NCBI RefSeq assembly: GCF_018812025.1
Contig: NC_063063.1
Span: 5,126,442 to 5,190,441 of the forward strand
Direction: 5' to 3'
Length of the DNA: 64,000 nt
DNA from: Megalobrama amblycephala
Taxonomy: Eukaryota > Chordata > Actinopteri > Cypriniformes > Xenocyprididae
Both the position numbers and the translations under genes were made by a program. Numbering within the stretch: position 1 is the first letter of the stretch; every line of letters starts with the position of its first letter. This document shows, piece by piece, positions 1 to 10,200 of this stretch. The notes under the pieces are model-generated. The model saw only the letters and a program-made list of their open reading frames with translations, did not search any database and was not told where the DNA came from.

Positions 1-47
1 TCCAATTTTTCGGTTCATTATGAAACAGTCCAGGTCAGGTGTGACAA

Positions 48-215
48 ACTCCAGTCCTAGAGAGCCTCAGTCCTGCAGAGTTAAGCTCCAACCCTGATAA
101 AAACTCACCTGCCTATAGCTTTCTAGCAGCCCTTCAGAACTTGATTAGCTTGTTCAGGTGTGTTTGATTAGGGTTGAATCAAACCTCTGCAGGACTGTGG
201 CTCTCCAGGACACCG
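48..215. repeat. Small palindromic repeat element
   Basis: The left arm, gtcctagagagcctcag and on, and the right arm, ending ggctctccaggac, are imperfect inverted copies of about 40 bp around a short AT-rich centre. This is a short inverted-repeat element of a type common in cyprinid genomes. No target duplication was identified. Confidence 0.6.
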
Positions 216-317
216 TATATATACAATCATATAATATACAATGTAATATTATGAGCAAATGTTTGAATTAATGTTTTTTTTTTTCCCATGTTTTTGACAG
301 TAAAGACATAATGTTAA

Positions 318-2998
318 AGGGGTGGTTCAATGGTTTTTTTCTAGGCTTGATTGTGTTTTTAAGGCACAGTTTAACATGTCTTAATGCTTCGTTTTTTTGA
401 AAACGCTGTATTTTTCATATATTTTAGCTTTATTCTACACCTCTGTTTCCACTGTCATATGAACGGCTCGTTTGACTTCCTGCTTCTATGAAGCCACTCC
501 CTCCAAAATACGCAATGTGCTCAGATTGGTTAGTGGGCCCAGTGTAATCCAGAGCCATCGTGATTCGCTGAAGCGTCCGGAAATGCCACGCCCCTTACCA
601 TTTGTTACCGGTTACGTGCGCTTCGGTTATATTTTATGCTCAATTTGATTATATTGCTGTATCAAATTGTGCCCAAATCAGACCCAAATGAACAGCAATC
701 GCGGCTTTTAAAGGACGTTTATGAATGGTATTTCATTTAGTATTTGTGTCAAAGTGTTTAGATATGCTGTCACTGCTGTTTGTTAGCTTTCAATATACAG
801 TTTTATCCTGATTAAAGCTTTACTGTAGCCGAATACATGACTGAGTAGTCGCATTTTTGTAAAGGTAGCGTTTAATTTATAGCATGAACAGCAGTTTGTC
901 TATGAACAGAGACGTTTGTTGAAGTATGCACTAGGGTTGCCACCTTTAATACAGAAAAATAAGGGACGCCTGCCGCAGCGGGGGCCACACCCCTCGGGGC
1001 CACGATGACCACGGTCCCGATGACGTGCCAGTGGTGGTATATCATAACTTAAAACATGTTTTCATAAAAATATTAAGATTGATACCAATGGACATTATAG
1101 TAAGATATCTGCTATTGAAATCAGTGTGAACAGATGCAATCAGTCTCTCACTATCACAACTTAAGTGGTCATATTGAATACACAGCTATGACAATAATAA
1201 ACATAGGCCAACACCTGCGTTAACTCAGCTGCTGTAACCCAGAGGGGAATAGGATAAGAAATTGCTAATTAACTCGAGTAATTTTATAGAGTGATGTGAA
1301 CAAAGATTTTGGCTAAAATATTTGGCATTGTTTGCAGTAACACCATCCAAACAGTGAAACCACACCTAAATGACATAATATCTACAAACATTTCTTATTT
1401 AAGTAAAACACTTAACAACATTTTTATTATTGGTAAGTAAATATATTTATGTATTTATTTATTCCATTTTTTTATATAGTCTATTGTTAATTCTATAGTA
1501 TTAAATGATGCAATTATTTAAATTGGTTAAGCATAACAAATAGTTGTTTATTTTATTCACATAGGTACTATATTTTGATTAATTAAATATATCTCTCTTA
1601 ACTCTTATTAAAGTAATGCTTATGTGTCTGACTGTACAACTTAACCTTAATAAACAAATCATACCATAACATGATTAATGTACATTATTAACATTATTTC
1701 TTAATAGGCAGCATATGAAACATTATCAATTAAAAAAATTGAGGTGATAAAAAAAAATCTGGACCTGCCTCCGCCATCGTTTCAAATGGATTCTCTGACA
1801 AAAGAACCGGCGAGGCGGCGTCCCGCCCTCCTCTGACTCTGATTGGCCGTGATTCACGGCCCGTGAACCTGAAACAAACCAATCAAACCAACGATGGCAG
1901 CGAGTATTACCCAATCAGGGGCAGAATAGGACACGTCTTCACACAATGATTTGCATGGGATGCTGCATAATGTGGACCTATGTAAAATACGGGACAAATC
2001 GCGTCCCGTATTGACTTGACGAGAAGACGCCGGATACGATAAACCCACTGGACGCTGATGACGGGACGCGTCATTTTGCCTGTATGTAAATACGGGACGA
2101 TTCCGTATTTCACGGGACGGGTGGCAACCCTAGTATGCACTATAATACAGCTAACTGGCTATTCTCTGGGATCGTGGAAAGGAATATTTACAAGCAAAGT
2201 TGTAGGCCTACAATGCTTGTTGCATAATTTAAACGTTTCCAACGAATAAATGAATGATTTTTCTAGCGTGTTGAACACATCTTTTATTTGGATATTCTTG
2301 ATGAAGCAGCAGCGAGCGCATCCAAAAAATAGAAATTCTACAAAACTTAGTTAAAAAAATAAAATTAACAGCTATAAAAAGCTTCTGTTCCCTGCAAACG
2401 ATACTTAAAAATGTGAATGTTCCACTTTTGCAGAAACAAAACAAAAGACAAGTATGTATTCATTTACAAGTAAGGGGGCGACATGGCGGCGCCGCCCCGG
2501 CATAAAACGTCGGTTCGTACTTAAACACAGTTTGCTTTTAAAGTGGGAACTGCTCCATCTTTCAGTAAAAGCCTAGCTTTGTGTAAATCCAGCATTGAAC
2601 TCGTGTAGATTCTGGAAGCTGTCTTCAGCATCGCATCCAGTGTAGAAAATATCACAGATTATAATGGGTTCTATTATCTTTTGACGCGTCGCGCCACTCA
2701 TGGCCGGTGTACACAACTCTTCCGCTTTCATTATGCTGCGCCACATGGCCTCGCCCACTTTGTTGCGTATTCCCGGGGGCGTGTTTTGCAGGGTTTATGA
2801 TGTCACCAACCCGGGAAGAAGCTTGTTGTAGTCCAAACCGGTCGTTTTTGTAGGCAATAAACTGCCATAACTTTAAAACAGAATATCTCCGTTTGCATTG
2901 AACTTTCAGCGCTGTAACTTTGCAGATACTGTTTATGCTCAAGCAGCAACATTACACACATGAAAGTTAAAAAAGTGAAATCGCATTGAACCACCCCT
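318..2998. mobile_element. TTAA-flanked non-autonomous DNA transposon with a nested hAT
   Basis: The termini are inverted repeats (AGGGGTGGTTCAATG at the left, CATTGAACCACCCCT at the right), flanked by TTAA at 314-317 and 2999-3002. Removing the nested hAT leaves about 1.47 kb. The interior (ctgtttccactgtcat near 447, and the 3' part from about 2878) resembles the 677-bp elements at 18491 and 43135, so it is a longer relative. No transposase was found. Confidence 0.82.
932..2132. mobile_element. Non-autonomous hAT element with 8-bp target duplication
   Basis: The terminal inverted repeats are TAGGGTTGCCACC and GGTGGCAACCCTA. The flanking direct repeat GTATGCAC is perfect at 924-931 and 2133-2140. 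An 8-bp duplication with this kind of terminus is the hAT signature. The right subterminal part has repeated CGGGAC and cgtcccgtatt motifs in both orientations, as expected of transposase-binding sites. No coding frame of transposase type is present. Confidence 0.88.
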
Positions 2999-3129
2999 TT
3001 AAAGAAGATTTCAAATACATGCTGTTCTTTTGAACTAAATCTTTAAAAAATGTGTCACTGTTTCTACAAAAATATTAAGCACTGTTTTCAACATTGAAAA
3101 TAAGAAGTGTTTCTTGAGCAGCAAATCAG

Positions 3130-4857
3130 CAGTGTTGGGGAAAGTTACTTTTAAAAGTAATGCATTACAATATTGCGTTACTCCCTAAAAAATTAACTAA
3201 TAGCGTTAGTTACTTTTTGTGAAATGTAATGCGTTACATTACTTTTGCGTTACTTTTTCTCACCTGGGCTGAGCATGCTTGTTTGTTTTTTAATAACAAC
3301 AAAAAGAGTTATATTTTTGGCAAATGTTAAAGGTGCCCTCGAATGAAAAATGTAATTTATCTTGGCATAGTTGAATAACAAGAGTTCAGTACATGGAAAT
3401 GACATACAGTGAGTCTCAAACTCCATTGTTTCCTCCTTTTTATATAAATCTCATTTGTTTAAAAGACCTCAGAAGAACAGGCGAATCTCAACATAACACC
3501 GACTTTTACGTAACAGTCGGGGTGTACGCCCCCAATATTTGCATATGCCAGCCCACGTTTCCAACATTATAAAAGGCATTAGACAAGGGCAGCCAGTATT
3601 AATGTCTGGATGTGCACAACCAAATCATCAGACTAGGTAAGCAAGCAAGAACAATAGCGAAAAATGGCAGATGGAGCAATAATAACTGACATGATCCATG
3701 ATAACATGATATTTTTAGTGATATTTGTAAATTGTCTTTCTAAATGTTTCGTTAGCATGTTGCTAATGTACTGTTAAATGTGGTTAAAGTTACCATCGGT
3801 TATTACTGTATTCACGGAGACAAGAGAGCCGTCGCTATTTTCATTTTAAACACTTGCAGTCTGTATAATGCATAAACACAACTTCATTCTTTATAAATCT
3901 CTCCAACAGTGTAGCATTAGCCGTTAGCCACGGAGCACTATCAAACTCATTCAAAATCAGAAGTAAACAATATAACAGTATACAATACTCACATAATCCG
4001 CCGCATGCATGCCGCATGCATGACGAACACTTTGTAAAGATCCATTTTGAGGGTTATATTAGCTGTGTAAACTTTAAGGCACTGTTCAAGGCAAGCGCGA
4101 GCTCTGTGGGCGTGGACCATGGGATTTATTGATGCCCAAAATAGGCAGTTAAAAAAATTAATTAAAAAAATCTATGGGTATTTTGATCTGAAACTTCAGA
4201 CACATTCAGGGGACACCTTAGACTTATATTACATCTTTTAAAAACATAATCTAGGGCACCTTTAAGGCCCTTTCACACCAAAAGTGAAATGAATAAGCCT
4301 CAGGCTGAAGGAAATGCATATTTACACCTGTAAAGTAGAGGGCGCAGCTCAAACAAACCTTTCAGCTGTGCTGCCATTCAGGATTAAAGAAGAATAGGAT
4401 GCAAGAGAAGGAAGTTCACTCTTATTTCTGAATCTAATCTAAAGTCATTTTCACTTATTAGTATGGTTGAATCAGATCATTGAACGTCAGCAGCACTGGT
4501 GAATAAAGTGAGATTAAATACATAAAGTATATTTGTGCAATTTAATATATTTAATTATTACAGGTTAATTATTTCACTGTTTTTATTCATTTTGAGGAAT
4601 ACTGAATTGTTTTGTGCAAGTGAGATGAGTAAATGCATGTTCACATTTAGTCTAGAGCTACAATAACATCATGTTCACAAAGTTCACACAACACCTCTGC
4701 ACTTTATTTCTCTCAACATGGGGACAGGAGAGCTGTCACTCAATAAATGTGAAAAAGCAACAGATAATTTGTTGTAAACTGAAAAGGTAATATTACTTTT
4801 TCCAAGTAACGTGATTACGTAACTCGAGTTACTTGTAACGCGTTAGCCCCAACACTG
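3130..4857. mobile_element. hAT-type element (CAGTGTTGGGG termini) with a nested TTAA element
   Basis: The termini are CAGTGTTGGGG and CCCCAACACTG. The flanking 8-bp direct repeat CAAATCAG is perfect at 3122-3129 and 4858-4865. The subterminal regions are rich in gttact/agtaac motifs in both orientations. It lies inside an older repeat, because gcagcaaatcag before it continues as catattagat after it. Position 3331-4261 is a second transposon inside this one. Confidence 0.88.
3331..4261 (+). mobile_element. TTAA element, family A copy 1 (931 bp)
   Basis: It begins AGGTGCCCTCGAATG, ends CTAGGGCACCT, and is flanked by TTAA at 3327-3330 and 4262-4265. It is highly similar along its length to 15890-16861 and, in reverse orientation, to 49789-50713. 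Shared internal landmarks are gtaacagtcggggtgtacg and a gcatgcatgccgcatgcatg tract. No coding potential was seen. Confidence 0.85.
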
Positions 4858-4971
4858 CAAATCAGCATATTAGATTGATTTTGTAAAAATGTGTCATGGT
4901 TGGCTGTTGTTGCTGGAGGACTTGCTGTGCAACTTCAACTAACTTGAATCTTCCCACCTGTCTCTCTGTAG

Positions 4972-5129
4972 AGTCTCTGTCGACGGGGCTGAAGGCCTGG
5001 ATGGCCGAGGGACGCTTGGGTTCTCAGAGACTGTGCGCGGAACACCCCGTGTCCCAGTGTGGCGGTGGCGCCCCCGCCCCCTCCGGCTGGTCCCTCCCGC
5101 TGCTGTGGAACTGGAAGCTGCATAAATGA
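4972..5129 (+). CDS. Last coding exon of an upstream + strand gene (partial; possibly plce1)
   Basis: A polypyrimidine tract and acceptor (tctctctgtag) precede an open frame that begins with two bases completing a codon. It encodes about 51 residues starting SLSTGLKAWMAEGRLG and ending in WNWKLHK, with TGA at 5127-5129. The stretch is GC-rich and codon-biased, unlike the AT-rich repeats on either side, which supports real coding. The protein tail is rich in Gly, Ala, Pro and Ser and shows no domain I recognise. Earlier exons lie left of the window. In vertebrates the gene convergent with noc3l is plce1 (phospholipase C epsilon 1), so plce1 is the leading guess, but this rests on synteny alone and I could not match the sequence to it. 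Confidence 0.6.
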
Positions 5130-6104
5130 GTCCAGAGCCAGAGCAGCACCTCTAGTGTTCACTCCTCTCACACGGCTCAGGCTGCTTCAGGAAGACACAG
5201 TACAGCCTGATGGAAAGCGTACAGCTGTTCGTGCTCGTCTTTCACGGTCGTGCAGTGGCCCAGGTGTGATTTGGGCTGGCTGATGGGTCGTGGAAGGGTT
5301 CAGTCAGTTCAGCAGCCTGTTGTTGTTGTTGTTGTAAACGGATGTCAGATGAAGGCAGTTTCTCCTCACTTCTATTCTTCTTCTTCTTCTTCTTCTTCTT
5401 GTCCTACTTCAACAGTACTGTAAGTCATGAATGCATTCATATGCATTTCATTTTCTTTTGTGGTTTTGCACATTACTATTATTTTAAGTCCAGCTATTTG
5501 AAAGTTGAATACTTTATTTACATCCCTGTTTTGGATTGCTGAAATTAAATCAAGCATGAAAATGCCTCCAGCACATTAGTATCACACTAGAGTTATTTTT
5601 TTTAAGCAAATCTTAGGATTTCTTTAATTCATGTGTATGGTGTGATTTATTCAGAGTTCAGAGCAAATGCACACAAGATGTTTCGAAGGATGCGGGGCAG
5701 ATTTGTTCTGCATATTTTAGCAGCTAGTTGAATTTGATGGCTTTCATTGCACATGTAGATCACACTGCATTTAAATGACCAACAGCAAACAATGTAAGAT
5801 GTAGAGCGGTGCCTTTCTATACACTGCCACAAATCTATTTACAGTATTAGAAAAACAAGCATTTGAAGAAACGCCACTTTAAATGTTGCCTTTTTTTTTA
5901 ATTTATTTTTTTGGAAGTATATACGTTACTGTATTTTGAGATTTCTTTCATTAGAGCTAGGAAAAATTTTAGGTTAGTTTTATTTTTAATTTTTAAAAAA
6001 ATATTTTTTCTTGCATTTCCCTCAATTTTAAATGGCTCCTTTGAGATCCATCATCATCACTTTTGAAATATTTGAATTAAATTATCAGTAAAATTGAGGT
6101 CTAT

Positions 6105-6329
6105 TATGGAAGCTTGTTTCCACCACTAAATAAAAAAGGTAATAGTAGCGACTTTTTAGCTCACAATTGCAAGATTTAAATTTGCAATTGCAAGTTATAA
6201 AGTCTATAATATATGCAAGATGTAGTTGCAATTCTGACTTTTCTTCAGTTCACAATTCTTTCTCAGAATTGTGAGATATAAACTTGAAACCACCTTTTAT
6301 TTATTTCATGGCGGAAACAAGCTTCCATA
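6105..6329. repeat. Short inverted-repeat element (TATGGAAGCTTGTTTCC ends)
   Basis: The 17-bp ends TATGGAAGCTTGTTTCC and GGAAACAAGCTTCCATA are perfect inverted repeats, and the interior is made of caattgcaag-type repeats. A relative lies at about 23277-23470 in noc3l intron 1. It probably sits inside the 3' UTR of the left gene. Confidence 0.75.
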
Positions 6330-7121
6330 GTTTATACCCCATATGACCAATGTAATAAATAAGTTTCATTATTTCCTATGTGTTAAATGAAAACTATAAT
6401 TTATTCATGTGATTTTTAATCTCTCTGCATAGCAGTTGAATCCCCTGCTTAACTTTCTTTATGGTTGAAAAGGACTTCACCTTTGTTTTGAACTTTAAGT
6501 GGTCCATTTTCTTTCTTGAAGTGAAATCTTTCCTAACTAATTGCATGTTATAGCCCAGGTTGGCTGTACGTTTCCAGATAGTGTACATATGAATGAGAGT
6601 ACATAATTATGAAATCTGCATTTATTTATTAAGGGCATCAGTGCTCCTCCAGTCTGTTCATACTGTATGAATGGATAATGTTTGTATTTTTGTAATTTAA
6701 ATTTTTAGTCATCTTGAGAGATATTAAATATTTTGACATTAAGTGAAGGTAGGGCACCAGAAAGTGTATTTTAGGTGTGTGGTACACTACAGCATTGTCT
6801 TTTAAATATGTTTTCAATGTATATTTACCATTACTTTGTTTTGAACAAGCAACTGTAAAAACTTTTTAGCGTGACGCAATGCTGTTATTTTATTGCATCG
6901 ATAGTCTCTTTGGAGTTTAAAACATGTTGAACTTTCTACTTGTGATGGTTTTCAGCACACGTAAAACTATAGGAATGTATCGTCAATATTGTGATGTCAA
7001 TATTGGGTTATTTGTTTACTTGAAACCACAGAATCAACCACTTTCATCAATAAATAGTGTTGAAAAACCAATTTTGGGTGAAACGTGTACTTCTACATCA
7101 GTGCATATGCTAAATGATGTC

Positions 7122-7127
7122 AATAAA
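7122..7127 (+). terminator. Poly(A) signal AATAAA for the left + strand gene
   Basis: This is an exact AATAAA followed within a few bases by an A-rich tract. It is the last such signal before the convergent noc3l 3' end. Confidence 0.55.
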
Positions 7128-7155
7128 AAAAAATCAAAGATGATATCTTGGAGCA

Positions 7156-7161
7156 TTTATT
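7156..7161 (-). terminator. Poly(A) signal AATAAA for noc3l
   Basis: TTTATT on the + strand is AATAAA on the noc3l sense strand, 55 bp after the stop codon. The short spacing and exact hexamer make it the likely cleavage signal. Confidence 0.65.
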
Positions 7162-7215
7162 TTACACAAATGGATAGAAAATAGCATTTCCCAACTTTCA
7201 GGCCTTAATGTGGAT

Positions 7216-10200
7216 TCATGTTTCCTGCGGTGTATGTTGTGATGTAAAGTCTAGAACCGTCTGCTCGCTCTCAGTTTGAAGAGCAGCATCAATCTGTGTC
7301 TTGAGGTCTGGGTCTAAAAACGCATGACCGATTGTGAAATGTTCCTGCAATACAAAATTAAAGAACAATTAAGAAAAGAAAAAAAAAAACACACAACAAA
7401 AAATGAAAGCATTGTTCGTTAGATGGAAAAAGACCTTTTTCTTTGAGGAAGGCCCAGCAACAGGTGGGTTAAAGGTCATGTCTTTAACACTGTAGTCTTC
7501 AAACAGCTGCACTGGAGTCCTGCACACAGCAGAAATACTATGAACACCTTCATATTCATCTTGAAACACCATCAGCTGATGGAAATGTGTCTGTTGTCTC
7601 TGTACCTTCTGCTGAGCTCCATGCTGAGAGCGCCTGAACCTTCACTAGGAGCGCCTTTCATGAGATGAGCAGCAAACTTCCTCACCACGGGGTGATAGTG
7701 TCTCTAAAATAACAGATTACACCAAATAAATCCACATCATCTGGAATCTTCTCCCTACAACAAGACTAGTTTGAACAAAACTGTTCTAAATTTGCCTTAA
7801 GTAATATTTAAGACCGCATTCTAATGTTGAATGCAAGCTGTTTTTATTTATAATTATTATTTACTCTTTCCTGCCAGCTTTTTTTTATTTTTATTTTTTT
7901 TTATTTATTTATTTAGAATGACGATGATCAAAACACAGATGGAGTAGATTGAGTCCATCAACACCCCCAAAGCTTCACGGTCCTACAAGCTCATCCTGGG
8001 TCAACATTTCATTCAGGAACATTACGTAGCTTTGATTTATATGCTGTTGAATGTTTGATCATGTTATTTTACTATATGTGCATAAGCAATGCTTATATGT
8101 GACCCTGGACCACAAGACCAGTCATAAGTCACACAGGTATACAGTGTTTCCCACAGGATTTTGTGAGACTGGTGGGTGGACACCGGTCTCTCTAGGGGGG
8201 TCAGGCGGAAAATTTTGTACATTTTAAATTTAAATGCATAAACCTGGTGCATTCTGAGACCAAAATTTAAGTGATTAGATCAAAGAAGAAATTTGTTATC
8301 TTGTAAACAATTTTGTGCTCTAATAGTAATTTGTTTATTGGTGATGGTAGGGCACATTAGTCACGTACACAACATATAGTAGGCTAAATGATAGTTCATA
8401 TGTGGTCTAACATGTAGAGTACACATTTAAACCATTAAAAAAATATGTAGCAAAAGAGGTTACCTTTGTTGAATTAATTTATTTCTAGGCCTGTATCTAT
8501 ATATCTGTATTTGTAAAACTAATGGCCACTCTTTGATTTGTTAAACACAATCCAGAATGCACTAAACACACTACTTCATTATAGAGAAAAACAACAAATT
8601 AATAAAAATATATAATCATAAGATGACCAAAGAATAAATAACTAAATAAATAAATAAATAATCTAGGTGACTATATAATTTAGCAGAAAAAAGTATGCTA
8701 GCCTAATTCTTGAGAAAAACCTCGCACAGTAATTTTATAAAATCTAAATATGTTAATAAAGTTTAAAAGTACTATATGCATTCTTATGAAATGAAAAAAA
8801 AAACTATATTTGATTTATATATTAATGTAAAGACATATGTTTTTATAATAATCTAAGATTAAAATACCTTTATTTTAAATGTATTGAGCAGCTGTTTAAT
8901 GGGGCAACAAGATATAAATACGAAAGAACAAAATAGGCTATTAATAATCTTTCAGTGTGCAAAACCATGATAAGATACTCTTCAAAACAGCAGCAAAAAA
9001 CCGCTAATGCGCATCCCGGGTGCAGAATGATGTGCTTGAAGCAATATCGAGTCACAGCACGCAGTTGCGCAGCGCATTGAAAAGTTCCACGGCACAAAGA
9101 TAACCCCTGTGTGTATCTGCAACTAACAGTTTATTGATCGTATGTTTCTTTTCACTTTTAAATACCAGTTATTGTGCTTGTGACACCAATTCATAGTCCT
9201 TGTGTCGTGCGATCTAACTGTAGCCAGTATGACACCGTTCAGAAACGGCAATAAACCCCAGCAAGATAAAGTCATTTTATGCAAATCCACAGCCCTTTAT
9301 CTACATATCAAGTATTATAATGGGAATATGTCATATTGGAGAGTTTTACTGTGCTGACTGTCGTTACCGAACGCGACGCGCTGTTTTAGTGCTGAACAGA
9401 GAATGATTGACAACTGCAGCGGAGGGAAGACGAGTTTCTTTGAGCTTAAATTTAACAATGTACACATTCTTCTGTCCTCACATGAAGCTATGGAATGGCT
9501 TCAGATGAGTTTGAATATAGTGCACGAAAACTTAATTGGTGCAAGTCTGTTTCTTTTGCCTTATGACTCAATTAACAATCGATTATTTAAATATCGCGAC
9601 AGGCGTACTTTGAGACTGTGGCGGACAAATTAGAATGTGGCGGGCCGCCACAGTCTAGTCAATGTATAGGAAACACTGCGGTATATTTGTAGCAATAGTC
9701 AATACATTGTATGGGTCAAAATGATGGATTTTTCTTTTATGCCAAAAATCATTATGATATCAAGTAAAGATCTTGTTCCATGAAGATATTTTGTAAATTT
9801 CCAACTGTAAATATATCAAAAAAGTATTTTTGTGAGTGGATATGCATTGCTAAGGATTTCATTTGGACAACTTTAAAGGCAATTTTCTCAATATTTTGAT
9901 TTTTTTTTTGCACCCTCAGATTTCAGATTTTCAAATAGTTGTAGCCAAATATTGTCCTATCCTAACAAACCATACATCAAGTGGAAAGCTTATTCAGCTT
10001 TCAGATGATAAAAAAATGACCCTTATGACTGGTTTTGTGGTCCAGGGTCACATATCGCTAGTTTTCAACCTGGTGTGACTTATTTTTTGGATAATTTGTT
10101 AAATTGAAGCCTACTGGCAAATTTAAATAAATAAAGGAAAAGGGAATTTAATTTCCTGCTCTGTTTTACTCTGTCAGTAATAAACCAATGGAATGAGTGG

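Larger units (their letters stand above)
1..4971 (+). other. Intron of the upstream + strand gene, filled with transposons
   Basis: No coding exon is visible in this stretch. It holds a small palindromic element (48-215), a TTAA element with a nested hAT (318-2998), and a hAT with a nested TTAA element (3130-4857). All are annotated separately. The remaining sequence (216-313 and 3003-3121) is AT-rich and shows nothing I can name, apart from part of an old repeat split by the hAT at 3130. Confidence 0.6.
5130..7145 (+). other. Probable 3' UTR of the upstream + strand gene
   Basis: After the TGA at 5127-5129 there are about 2 kb of mostly unique AT-rich sequence with no convincing frame. A canonical AATAAA lies at 7122-7127, followed by an A-rich run. 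The stretch includes a (TTC)n microsatellite near 5370-5400 and a 225-bp inverted-repeat element at 6105-6329. That this is one continuous 3' UTR is inferred from the absence of other gene signals and from the poly(A) signal. Confidence 0.5.
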
